Notes under the pieces: model-generated | The model's input: only the letters and a program-made list of their open reading frames with translations | Database searches by the model: none | Told to the model about the DNA's origin: nothing | Position numbers and translations under genes: made by a program | DNA from: Desulfobacteraceae bacterium | GTDB taxonomy: Bacteria > Desulfobacterota > Desulfobacteria > Desulfobacterales > JACKCP01 | NCBI GenBank assembly: GCA_020633955.1 | Contig: JACKCP010000007.1 | Span: 1-64,000 of the forward strand | DNA: 64,000 nt | Direction of reading: 5' to 3' | Shown here: piece after piece, positions 44,925 to 52,975 of the stretch | Layout of the letters: each line of letters opens with the position of its first letter | Numbering within the stretch: position 1 is the stretch's first letter

Positions 44925-45641
44925 ATGGTTTATGATGAAACCATTATTAAAGCAAAAATAATTGATAGTAAAACCAGGCTTCTTGTTTGTGATAAAAGAT
45001 TTATTGAGCTTTGGAATTTAAGAAAAGGTGAAGCCTTGACAGTCATGGATGATTACTTTGAATGGCATCGGGCAAGGCTTTTGAATATTTCTGATGAAAA
45101 CTGCTTACTGGAATCTTTTGAAAGGATAAAAAATCCAGAGCCCGGTTTTTTGGTTCGCTTGTATCAGGCTGTTCCTGAAAAGGAAAGAATGGAGCTTATT
45201 ATTGAAAAGTCTGCAGAACTTGGAGTTATGGAAATAATTCCGGTTGTCAGTTCAAGGTCTTCGACTATAGATAAAAGAGATGAAAAGCAGAAAAAATCCC
45301 ACAAATGGCCAGTTCTAGCTCTGAAAGCTTCAAAACAATGCAGGAGAGGAAGCATTTTAAAGATCTGCCCGGAGAAAAAGCTTGAAGATTGTTTAAGCGA
45401 AGTTAAAAGTGATGTAAAACTTTTTTTAAATGAATACGAAAGACATTTAAAGCTCAGGGATATTGATTTCAATAATATTAAAACAGTATCTGTTTTTAAT
45501 GGTCCTGAAGGCGGATTTTCCGATTTTGAAAGATCAAGTTTTATGGAAAAAGGTTTTTTTTCTGTAAGTCTTGGTACACGAATTTTAAGAACAGAAACTG
45601 CAGCTTTTTGTGTGTGCTCATACTTTGCTTCCCTTTATTAA
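44925..45641 (+). CDS. rsmE: 16S rRNA m3U1498 methyltransferase RsmE
   Basis: SPOUT-fold methyltransferase of about 238 aa. Signature elements: IIEKSAELGVMEIIPVVSSRS, ALKASKQCRRG, VFNGPEGGFSDFE and LGTRILRTETA, which forms the SAM-binding knot. It methylates U1498 of 16S rRNA. Start chosen at ATG 44925 with AGGTGA 8 nt upstream; GTG 44913 is in frame but poorly placed. Confidence 0.95.
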   Translation: MVYDETIIKAKIIDSKTRLLVCDKRFIELWNLRKGEALTVMDDYFEWHRARLLNISDENCLLESFERIKNPEPGFLVRLYQAVPEKERMELIIEKSAELGVMEIIPVVSSRSSTIDKRDEKQKKSHKWPVLALKASKQCRRGSILKICPEKKLEDCLSEVKSDVKLFLNEYERHLKLRDIDFNNIKTVSVFNGPEGGFSDFERSSFMEKGFFSVSLGTRILRTETAAFCVCSYFASLY

Positions 45642-45741
45642 AAAAATCTGATGATCAAATGTAAATTCATATAGTTACTCAGCATCAAGGCCTTTTTGCT
45701 CGTTAACAAAAAAATTTTATCCCTGGAGAGTATTAATTCGT

Positions 45742-45880
45742 TGCTGAACGAAAACGGCCTTTTTTGTCCATTCTAAAGTCAGATTCAAAATTTAATCCTT
45801 GAAATACTCAATATATCCTGAAGGTTAAATTTTTTTATCTTCCTTGAATTGAACAAAAAATTCTCGTTTTCTTCACTAAT
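45742..45880 (+). repeat. Family B intergenic repeat, complete copy
   Basis: Left end TTGCTGAACGAAAACGGCC, inner arms AAAATTTAATCCTT (45787-45800) and AAGGTTAAATTTTT (45821-45834), right end GAACAAAAAATTCTCGTTTTC. It fills much of the 392-bp gap 45642-46033; nothing else is clear there apart from the RBS of the next gene. Confidence 0.85.
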
Positions 45881-46033
45881 TAAAATGCTGACAACCATTG
45901 CATACGTCTCTGAGATTTGCAAAAAAGCTGTTTTCTTTTCGTAGTTACATATTGATTGCGAACAATGTAAATGTTTGCTATTTAAAATTATTTATTTTGA
46001 TCGTTGTTGTTAATGACATTTTAAGGAGGGAGT

Positions 46034-46477
46034 ATGGGGTTCATGTTTCGGCTTAGGCTTTTTGTTTTTGTTTTGACTTTTTGTTTTACTTTAATTGTAT
46101 TTTCCTTTTCTTCATTTGCCGGGGAAGTGATTGTTATTGCAAACAAGAATGTCAGTGAGTCAAGTTTGACTATTGATGAGATAAAAGACATTTTCCTTGG
46201 CGAGAAAACCAACTGGCAGGACAATAAAAAAGTTAATTTTGTCATATTAAAGGATTCAGGGGTTCATAAAGAGTTTCTGGAAAAATATGTTAACAAGACT
46301 CCAATGAGTTATAACTCCTATTGGAAAAAACTTGTTTTTGTTGGCAAAGGAAAAGCTCCCACAACTTTTTCATCTGCAAAGGAACTTGTTGATTATGTTG
46401 CCGCAACAGATGGGGCAATCGGTTATATTTCAAGTGATGAAAAAACTGCTGAAGTGAAGATAATTGAACCAAAATAA
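46034..46477 (+). CDS. Small periplasmic binding protein-like (PstS/phosphate-type)
   Basis: 147 aa with a signal peptide (hydrophobic 8-27, ending SFAGE). The mature protein resembles one lobe of the PBP-like superfamily: VIANKNVSESSLTIDEIKDIFLG, WQDNKKVNFVILKDSG, and a C-terminal DGAIGYISSDE. It is much shorter than PstS. It is 10 nt before a porin-like gene and has a strong AAGGAGGG. It may deliver a ligand near the porin; the ligand is unknown. Confidence 0.8.
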   Translation: MGFMFRLRLFVFVLTFCFTLIVFSFSSFAGEVIVIANKNVSESSLTIDEIKDIFLGEKTNWQDNKKVNFVILKDSGVHKEFLEKYVNKTPMSYNSYWKKLVFVGKGKAPTTFSSAKELVDYVAATDGAIGYISSDEKTAEVKIIEPK

Positions 46478-46487
46478 GGAGCTTTAA

Positions 46488-47729
46488 ATGAAGAAAATAT
46501 ACTTTTTTATAACACTGATTTTTGTTTTTTCTGCTTCAGGCATTAGTGCATACGAATTTGGAAATATTGATATTCACGGTTTCCTCTCCCAGGGTTATAT
46601 GTGGACATCAGATAATGATTATCTTGCGGAAACTGAAAGCGGAACTTTTCAGTTTAATGAATACGGCTTAAATTTAAGCACTGATCTTACGGATAATTTA
46701 AGATTCGGGCTTCAGTTTTTTGGAAGAGACCTTGGAAAAACAGGCAATGATGAGCTTTCATTGGACTGGGCATATCTTGATTACAGATATCGTGACTGGC
46801 TTGGCGTAAGAGTTGGTAATGTCAAGCTGGTGCTTGGCCTTTATAATGAATACAGAGATATGGATATGCTCAGGACAACTGTTTTTCTTCCACAGTCAAT
46901 TTATATTGAACTCTGGAGAGATACTTTTGCTGCGGTTAAGGGCGTTACATTTTATGGGAACAAAAGGTTTGGAGCTCTTGGAAAATTTTCCTATGCAGCT
47001 CAAATAGGGCAGATTCCTACAGATGAGGATACAGGGTTTGCTGATCTTCTTGAGGCAAGACCTGCACTGAAGCAGTATAATGTTGATATTACAGATGTTG
47101 ATGCTGGTTATATTTCAACTTTTGGCATTGGATGGGACACTCCAGTCAGAGGGCTTAAGCTCAATTATACAATGTATAATGTTAATGATTTTGCTGCAAA
47201 AGGTAACTATATTGTTAATCAGACTATACCCGGACTTCCTGTTCCTTACACAGCTCTTGGCGATTTCAAGTATCAGTCAACAAAAATGTGGGGTCTTATC
47301 GGGGGCTTTGAATATTCCAGAGGAGATTTTTTACTGGCAGGGGAATATATGAAATCTGATTTTGAGAGTTATATGGAACTTGGTGACACAAGAGTCGAAA
47401 GGCCTGGAGCACCTGCCCAAGGCTGGTATCTATCAGGCTCTTACAGATTCACTGAGCTTTTTTCAGCTGCACTTACATACTCGGATTATACCCCGAATAC
47501 AGATGATAAAGACGGTGAAGAGTTTAAAAAAATAGGTGAAAAGGATTTTAAGGCATGGCTTCGAACAGTCACTCTGTCTACAAGATTTGACATAAATCCT
47601 TATCTTATATTCAAGCTGGAAGCAAGTCAGAATAACGGATGGGGACACTATGATCCTTTAGGTGTTCCAGACAAGGATCTCGAGGAGAACTGGACTCTTC
47701 TGGCTGCAAAACTCACAGTAAACTTCTGA
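46488..47729 (+). CDS. Outer-membrane porin-like beta-barrel protein
   Basis: 413 aa with a signal peptide (KKIYFFITLIFVFSASGISA). The rest alternates polar and hydrophobic residues and is rich in aromatic-ended strands: FGNIDIHGFLSQGYMW, LDWAYLDYRYRDWLGVRVGNV, GWYLSGSYRFTELFSAALTYSDY. It ends WTLLAAKLTVNF with a terminal Phe, as expected of barrel proteins. Second gene of a unit with the small periplasmic binding protein. Confidence 0.85.
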   Translation: MKKIYFFITLIFVFSASGISAYEFGNIDIHGFLSQGYMWTSDNDYLAETESGTFQFNEYGLNLSTDLTDNLRFGLQFFGRDLGKTGNDELSLDWAYLDYRYRDWLGVRVGNVKLVLGLYNEYRDMDMLRTTVFLPQSIYIELWRDTFAAVKGVTFYGNKRFGALGKFSYAAQIGQIPTDEDTGFADLLEARPALKQYNVDITDVDAGYISTFGIGWDTPVRGLKLNYTMYNVNDFAAKGNYIVNQTIPGLPVPYTALGDFKYQSTKMWGLIGGFEYSRGDFLLAGEYMKSDFESYMELGDTRVERPGAPAQGWYLSGSYRFTELFSAALTYSDYTPNTDDKDGEEFKKIGEKDFKAWLRTVTLSTRFDINPYLIFKLEASQNNGWGHYDPLGVPDKDLEENWTLLAAKLTVNF

Positions 47730-47738
47730 TAAATATTA

Positions 47739-47758
47739 AGGGAGCGTATCTGCTCCCT
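47739..47758. terminator. Hairpin between convergent genes
   Basis: AGGGAGC, 6-nt loop, GCTCCCT, 10 nt after the porin stop and just past the end of the facing gene. Few T residues follow, so termination is likely but not certain. Confidence 0.6.
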
Positions 47759-47766
47759 GGTTATGT

Positions 47767-48162
47767 TTATTCAATGCTCCCAATTCTGATATCGTCTTTT
47801 GTTTCATGTACCATGTCTTTTCCTGAGCTTGAAACAATAAAATCACGTCTTTCATTTATTGCCTTGTAAACATAAGGTTTTCCCCATCTGTCAATTGGAA
47901 AGTTGTATTCAAGCTTATCTGAGAGATTCTCCTTAAACCAGTGGGAAAATCTGTGAACAGGAGGGTAGAGACCGGATTGTTCCTTTTCAATGTCAAGGTG
48001 CTTTTTTATTAATATCAGATCCTGTCCAGTCAGGCAGGTTTTGTAAGAATCGAGTATATAAATGGCAGACTTTTCAAGTTTTTTGCTGAAACCTGAAATT
48101 AGACCAATTGAAATAAGAATGTAAAAAAGAAACCTGTATTTTTTTAAATTATTCCCGGACAT
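47767..48162 (-). CDS. Small anchored protein with pseudopilin-like C-terminus
   Basis: 131 aa. One membrane segment near the N-terminus (YRFLFYILISIGLISGF), then LSDKLEYNFPIDRWGKPYVY and FIVSSSGKDMVHETKDDI. That segment is like the C-terminal end of GspG-type pseudopilins (the DPWGNPY...SxGxD pattern). A prepilin cleavage site is not evident. It follows the DtxR-type regulator by 3 nt, so the two are co-transcribed. No type II secretion genes are near. Function unknown. Confidence 0.6.
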   Translation of the reverse strand: MSGNNLKKYRFLFYILISIGLISGFSKKLEKSAIYILDSYKTCLTGQDLILIKKHLDIEKEQSGLYPPVHRFSHWFKENLSDKLEYNFPIDRWGKPYVYKAINERRDFIVSSSGKDMVHETKDDIRIGSIE

Positions 48163-48165
48163 TTT

Positions 48166-48921
48166 TTAGTAAGGCAGTATTTTGATATTTTCGGCCTCAT
48201 CACCGCGAATATGGAGATTATATCCTCTGGTTTTAATGAGAACTGACTGCTTGTCTTTTTCTAGTACCTGAAGAATTGATCCCCGACCTGCACCTATTTC
48301 AAGGAATTGCTGGAATGCAGAGGAATTTTTGCTTATTTCAGATATTTTACCAAGATCATTTACTTCCATATCTTTAAGCAGAACCTGCTTTTGAGGGGTG
48401 TTTTCGTATATGTCCTTTTTATCCTTAAGAGTAGAGAGGCAGATATCTATGCAGTTTTTACAGTCTCCTGTTAAAATTGATTCTTCGCAATGCCTTGTAA
48501 AGCCTTTGATAAGTTCTTCTCCTGCCCGTGGACAAATCTGCAGGAAATCAACAAAAAGAATAAGTTTATCAAGGATTTCCTTTGGAACATCATGCTCCAT
48601 TTTGCATGCTGCTTCTTCTGCTGTATCTTCATTTATGCAAAGAATTTTTATAAAAAAATTTTTAAGAGCGTGGTGTCTTCTGATTATGTCTTTTGCAATT
48701 TCATTGCCTGACTGTGTAAGGGTAATTAAATCATATGGCGCGTAGTTTACAAGGCCTTTTTCAGAAAGTGTCCTCAATGCTCCCGTGACAGACGAGTTAT
48801 TAACTTTCAGTCTTGAAGCAATGTCCTTTGCCCTGGCAGCCTGTTTTTCACATACAACACGGTAAATTGCCTCAAGATAGTCTTCAAGACTGGCACTTAA
48901 TTTATTTTCTTTTATTTTCAT
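48166..48921 (-). CDS. DtxR-family metal-dependent regulator with Cys-rich insert and FeoA domain
   Basis: 251 aa. Winged helix (LEDYLEAIYRVV, RLKVNNSSVTGALRTL), then a dimer domain with CKMEHDVPKEILDKL. The C106-x2-E109-H110 arrangement follows iron-type DtxR/IdeR rather than MntR, which has Glu at the first place. An added segment holds Cys130, 145, 154, 157 and 161, a possible extra metal or FeS site. The end (about 180-251) is a FeoA/SH3 domain (LKDMEVNDLGKISEI, IGAGRGSILQVL). It probably represses iron-uptake genes. Confidence 0.9.
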   Translation of the reverse strand: MKIKENKLSASLEDYLEAIYRVVCEKQAARAKDIASRLKVNNSSVTGALRTLSEKGLVNYAPYDLITLTQSGNEIAKDIIRRHHALKNFFIKILCINEDTAEEAACKMEHDVPKEILDKLILFVDFLQICPRAGEELIKGFTRHCEESILTGDCKNCIDICLSTLKDKKDIYENTPQKQVLLKDMEVNDLGKISEISKNSSAFQQFLEIGAGRGSILQVLEKDKQSVLIKTRGYNLHIRGDEAENIKILPY

Positions 48922-49053
48922 AATAACAGGGAAACTCCAAAAAAATTTTAAACGTTAATTTTAAATTAAATTCAGTTGGATAATATATAATATTAAAAAA
49001 TCTTTGTCCAATAAGAAAAAGAGAGGCAAAAAAATAGTGATAGGGGGAAATAA

Positions 49054-49069
49054 TTTAGCCGAGGCTAAA
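49054..49069. promoter_or_regulatory. 16-bp palindrome, possible DtxR-type operator
   Basis: TTTAGCC-GA-GGCTAAA is a perfect palindrome with a 2-nt centre, too tight for a good hairpin. It lies 133 bp upstream of the DtxR-family start and just after the FapA-like stop. The TTAG/CTAA ends recall iron-box half-sites. Confidence 0.4.
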
Positions 49070-49071
49070 AT

Positions 49072-51729
49072 TTATTTATTTTTATCAACTTTAATAATAT
49101 GGAAAGAATTTCCGTCCTGATCCTTTGTTTTTATTTCATGTGCCTTAATATTTTTTGTTGTTTCATGGACTTTCCATATTGAGTTTGGAGCTATAACTTT
49201 TGTCCCCTTTTCAATGGTTCCCTGAACAATTAAAACCGGAGAAGGCGGGATTGAATTATTGTAATTGTTTACAGACTCTATCTGGAGAGTAATCTCTTCT
49301 TTTTTTTCGTTAAGCTCTTTTATTTTTAAACTGTATTCAGAAGATAGTTTCTGATACTCGTCCTGGGATTCAAAAAGAGAATCCATAATTTTTTCATATT
49401 CCTGAACTTTATGGTTAAGTTCATTTATTTTTGATTTTATTTCATCTCCGGCTGAAGTCCTTCCTGACATTGATACAAGCTCATAGTGTTCTTTAAGTTT
49501 GGCCAGAGCCTGGTTTGCCTTGTCCTGAACCTGTGCTTTCTGGGCAATTTCAATATGAGTCTGTTTATCCTTTTCTGCAATTGATTCTAGCTTTGCTTTA
49601 ATCTCTTCTATTTGTTTGTCGGTGTTTTCAAGATTTTCAATATAGGGGGATAGAATTCTTTCAAGGTATGAATCAGTTCCAATTTCAATGGTAGACGGAG
49701 TTGAAACATCTGTTCCAATCTGTTTTGAATCTACTCCTCCTTTTGCTGAAACATGAGATGATATTATTTTACCTGATTTTACAGTGACAATACCGCTTGT
49801 TTTTATTTTTGATTCCAGTATTTCCTTTTCAATATTTACATTACCGCAGGCTGTAATATCAGTCTGATTTATAAACTTGGCAGAAAGTCCCTGCTGAGCA
49901 AAAACCTTTCCTCCTGCAAGTCCGTTTTTTATTTCAATATGGCCTTTTGCATTTAAAATTGCATCAGTAGCAGACTCTGCTGTTATATTGTTGCCTGTAA
50001 CTCTGAAGCCTGGCTTGATATTTCCGTGGATGATTATGTTTCCGTCAAACTCAATATGGCCTGTGTGGAAATCAACATCTCCCTTTATTTCATGAATATT
50101 GAAAACTGAAACCCTTCCGTCTATTGAAATATGCGGCTGACCTTTTTGAGCTGCATAAATCTTGTCTCCGCTTTCATCTGTTCTTGTTCCTTCTCCGGGA
50201 GTCAGGCTGATGTCCTTTGGTTCTTCTACCAGAATTTCGTTTCCAAAAATATCAATTCCGTCTTTTCCCGGGATGGGAGGTATTTTCTCGGCAAGAAACT
50301 GGCCTTCTTCGGCAACAGGGATTTCTCCCCTGTCCATAAAGTCGATATTTCCTTCTTCGTCAATATGGCCTACATTAAGATAGTTTTCCGAGAAAAGACA
50401 TTTGATTTCTGCATTTACAGGTAATACCGGAGGTCTGCCGTTTGCTATTGCTATAGGAGAATCAAATCCTTCTTCAATAAGACTGGTAATCACGTCATCA
50501 TTTACAATTCCGTAAACTATTCCATTTTCATTTAGTTTTGATTTTACAGCCTCTATTTTGACTTTAGCAGATAAAGGATGAAGCATTGCCCTCATTGAAT
50601 CCGGTGAAATTTCAATTTTTATGTCATTTACAGTTTCAGACTCTGGTATCGGTTTTATTTCCTTTGCTGAATCAGGATTGGAGGTTTCCTCAGGTTGGGT
50701 GTCAGACAGAAACTTTTTGGCAAGTTCTGTTCTCTGCTGCTCCATCAGAATTCTTTTTATCTGGATATTTGTCATAAGTTTTTTTTCATGAATAATATCG
50801 CAGACAGGAATTATTTTATGCTGATTCTGAAATATTGAGTTTTGGTCCTTAAGTATTTTTGAAGCATCAGCCTCTTTAATGAATTTGTAGACAATGGCAA
50901 GCTTTAAAAACATTATGTCAATTTCTTTAATTGTTTCATATTCATAATGTATTGTCAGAATAATAGTTTTTTTTCTGTCTAGAAATCCTTTTTCTTCAAG
51001 AAAATCGAGAAAACTGATTTCATTTTGAGGCGGGAGCTGTGACCATTGTGATACAGACTGATCAAAGTCTTCCTGGGAGATGAATTGATGTTTTACAGCC
51101 AGTCTGCCAATTTTCTGACTTTTTTGATCAAGTTTATTTCTAATTGTATTTTGAACCTTTTTTTTATCCTCTTCCTGCCACATCTGGGTAAGAGGCTTGT
51201 AACCGGTGTCTTTTTTCTCTGTCTGGCCAAGTGAGTGGGTTTTTAATACTTCATTTATCTGTTCATCAGTTAAGATTTTTTTTTCTTTAAAAATGTCAGC
51301 TACAGATTTTAAAATCCCTTCCTTGTATAATTTTTTCTGGATTTCAAGGGCAGTAATTGCTTCTTCCTGAGTCAGCCAGTTTTTCTGGAATGCTTTCTTG
51401 CAAAATTCCTTGTCAATTATTCTCAATGTCCCTGCAATAAGCTTTAAAGTCTGCTGCTGATTTATTACCTTTTTATTAAGCAGTAATTGTTCAATCGCCA
51501 TTGGGTATTCTGTATTTAAAAGGCTTTTATATTCCTCATAAATAATTTCTGTATCATTTTCTGACAAAATATTGTTTTTTGCTGCAAGGTCTAAAAAAAG
51601 CTTTGAATAAAAATCTTTTTCTGAACCAAATGAAGAGGTGATTTGAAAGTTGCATTTTGTGCAGCTTATGGCATTTGATTTAATTGATTCACCACATTTT
51701 GGGCATTTTGAAAAAAGATTTGTAGACAT
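49072..51729 (-). CDS. FapA/DUF342-family protein with N-terminal zinc ribbon
   Basis: 885 aa. Begins with a zinc ribbon (C9-x2-C12...C23-x2-C26). Residues about 35-350 hold several short helical repeats with ILTDEQINEVL- and MTNIQIKRILMEQQ-like ends, related to GspE-N/MshEN-type repeats. From about 365 is the FapA (DUF342) part: a start domain, then a right-handed beta-helix rich in Gly and Ile (HIEFDGNIIIHGNIKPGFRV, HIEIKNGLAGGKVFAQQG), a coiled coil (about 690-810) and a terminal strand region. FapA proteins are polymer-like cytoplasmic scaffolds often linked to cell-surface signalling; the exact role is unknown. Confidence 0.87.
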   Translation of the reverse strand: MSTNLFSKCPKCGESIKSNAISCTKCNFQITSSFGSEKDFYSKLFLDLAAKNNILSENDTEIIYEEYKSLLNTEYPMAIEQLLLNKKVINQQQTLKLIAGTLRIIDKEFCKKAFQKNWLTQEEAITALEIQKKLYKEGILKSVADIFKEKKILTDEQINEVLKTHSLGQTEKKDTGYKPLTQMWQEEDKKKVQNTIRNKLDQKSQKIGRLAVKHQFISQEDFDQSVSQWSQLPPQNEISFLDFLEEKGFLDRKKTIILTIHYEYETIKEIDIMFLKLAIVYKFIKEADASKILKDQNSIFQNQHKIIPVCDIIHEKKLMTNIQIKRILMEQQRTELAKKFLSDTQPEETSNPDSAKEIKPIPESETVNDIKIEISPDSMRAMLHPLSAKVKIEAVKSKLNENGIVYGIVNDDVITSLIEEGFDSPIAIANGRPPVLPVNAEIKCLFSENYLNVGHIDEEGNIDFMDRGEIPVAEEGQFLAEKIPPIPGKDGIDIFGNEILVEEPKDISLTPGEGTRTDESGDKIYAAQKGQPHISIDGRVSVFNIHEIKGDVDFHTGHIEFDGNIIIHGNIKPGFRVTGNNITAESATDAILNAKGHIEIKNGLAGGKVFAQQGLSAKFINQTDITACGNVNIEKEILESKIKTSGIVTVKSGKIISSHVSAKGGVDSKQIGTDVSTPSTIEIGTDSYLERILSPYIENLENTDKQIEEIKAKLESIAEKDKQTHIEIAQKAQVQDKANQALAKLKEHYELVSMSGRTSAGDEIKSKINELNHKVQEYEKIMDSLFESQDEYQKLSSEYSLKIKELNEKKEEITLQIESVNNYNNSIPPSPVLIVQGTIEKGTKVIAPNSIWKVHETTKNIKAHEIKTKDQDGNSFHIIKVDKNK

Positions 51730-51850
51730 TTTTACCTGCTTTTTTTGTTTTAAACTAGTTTAGTGAAAACTGAATTTTTTATAATTTTGGAACAAGTTTT
51801 TGAATTTAAGCATAAAAATATTTGTACCAAAAATTTTAAGTCTTTAAAAT

Positions 51851-51988
51851 TGCAGTTTAACGAAAACCTTTTTTTGCACCTCTAAGCTTTAGATTTAAAA
51901 TCATTTTTTTAAATGGTTAAGTTTCCTGAAGTTTATAATTTTCAGCTGAGCTGATGAAAATTATGGTTTTCGTCCAATCACTGATTTT
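51851..51988 (+). repeat. Family B intergenic repeat, diverged
   Basis: Left end GTTTAACGAAAACC, right end GGTTTTCGTCC; the right end reverse-complemented gives GGACGAAAACC. The inner part is worn. It lies in the 415-bp gap 51730-52144, which shows no gene. Confidence 0.6.
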
Positions 51989-52088
51989 CACAGACCAAAA
52001 CATATTAAATGTTCAGGGCTTATAATAATTTGATTCGTCATTAGAAAGAAATAAGTTTAATACAGAATCTTGAAAGTTTAAAATAAAA

Positions 52089-52117
52089 AAAACCTGATTT
52101 TACTTTAACCAGGTTTT
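52089..52117 (-). terminator. Rho-independent terminator
   Basis: AAAACCTG / CAGGTTTT stem, 13-nt loop, with a T-run on the minus strand, 28 nt past the stop of the solute-binding protein gene at 52145. Confidence 0.75.
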
Positions 52118-52144
52118 TATTGGGACTAATTTTTTTTAAATTTT

Positions 52145-52879
52145 TTAAAATCCGTGTTTTTTTAAAATTTGATCCATCATTTTGCTTTCAGTAAGTTTTT
52201 CAAGCCCTTTATTGAAAGCGTTTATTTTAATTTCAGGATTTTTTGCTTTTTTGGAAATACATAAATAAAGATCTTTTTGCTCAAGAATGGGGTTTAAAGC
52301 CTCAATTTTATTGTTCAGGTTTGGAAGCTCGGTTTTAACAATATAAAGTCCAACAAATTTGTCTGCAACCATAAGATCAATTCTTCCAGCCCCAAGTTTT
52401 TTAAGGTTTGTAAGATCATCTTTTGCCTCGTCTTTTTTAAGATAACTGGCATTGTCAAACTCTTGTGTATTTACATAACCTCTGACTACACCAATATTGT
52501 ATGGTTTAAGGTCTTCAAGTTTTGAATAGGAAATGTTTTTTGATTTCAATTTGAAAAGAACAAGAGGACCTCCAGGAAAAGGTTTTGATACCAGAAAATT
52601 TTCATGGAGTGAATCTGCATAATATTCAGGCAGGTATCCGTCAAATTCTCCATTTTTTGTCATTTCAACAGTTCTTGCCCAAGGCAGATAGGTTATTTCT
52701 GCATCGTATCCTGAAACTTCAAAGGCTTTTTTGACAAGTTCTGCAACATAGCCTTCATTTTTTAATTCCTTACCAATATATGGAGCCCAGTCAAGTGAAG
52801 CAAGAGTAATTTTTTCGGCACTTAAAACATTATGGGGAATACTAAGGAGCAAAACAAAAAAAATCAGTTTTAATTTCAT
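52145..52879 (-). CDS. Periplasmic solute-binding protein (SBP_bac_3-like)
   Basis: 244 aa with a signal peptide (KLIFFVLLLSIPHNVLSA). The mature part starts EKITLASLDWAPYIGKELKN and has GYDAEITYLPWARTVEMTKN, GVVRGYVNTQEF and the C-terminal MMDQILKKHGF, as in amino-acid-type binding proteins. It is 96 bp downstream of a chemoreceptor gene on the same strand, with no transporter genes. It may present its ligand to that receptor (inferred). Confidence 0.88.
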   Translation of the reverse strand: MKLKLIFFVLLLSIPHNVLSAEKITLASLDWAPYIGKELKNEGYVAELVKKAFEVSGYDAEITYLPWARTVEMTKNGEFDGYLPEYYADSLHENFLVSKPFPGGPLVLFKLKSKNISYSKLEDLKPYNIGVVRGYVNTQEFDNASYLKKDEAKDDLTNLKKLGAGRIDLMVADKFVGLYIVKTELPNLNNKIEALNPILEQKDLYLCISKKAKNPEIKINAFNKGLEKLTESKMMDQILKKHGF

Positions 52880-52975
52880 AATTCAATTTCCTTTAATTCT
52901 TGACGTTGATGTAACAATATTGGTTAAGATTCTAGTAACTATTAAGCTTAAAAACTGAAAAAAAACCGTATAATT

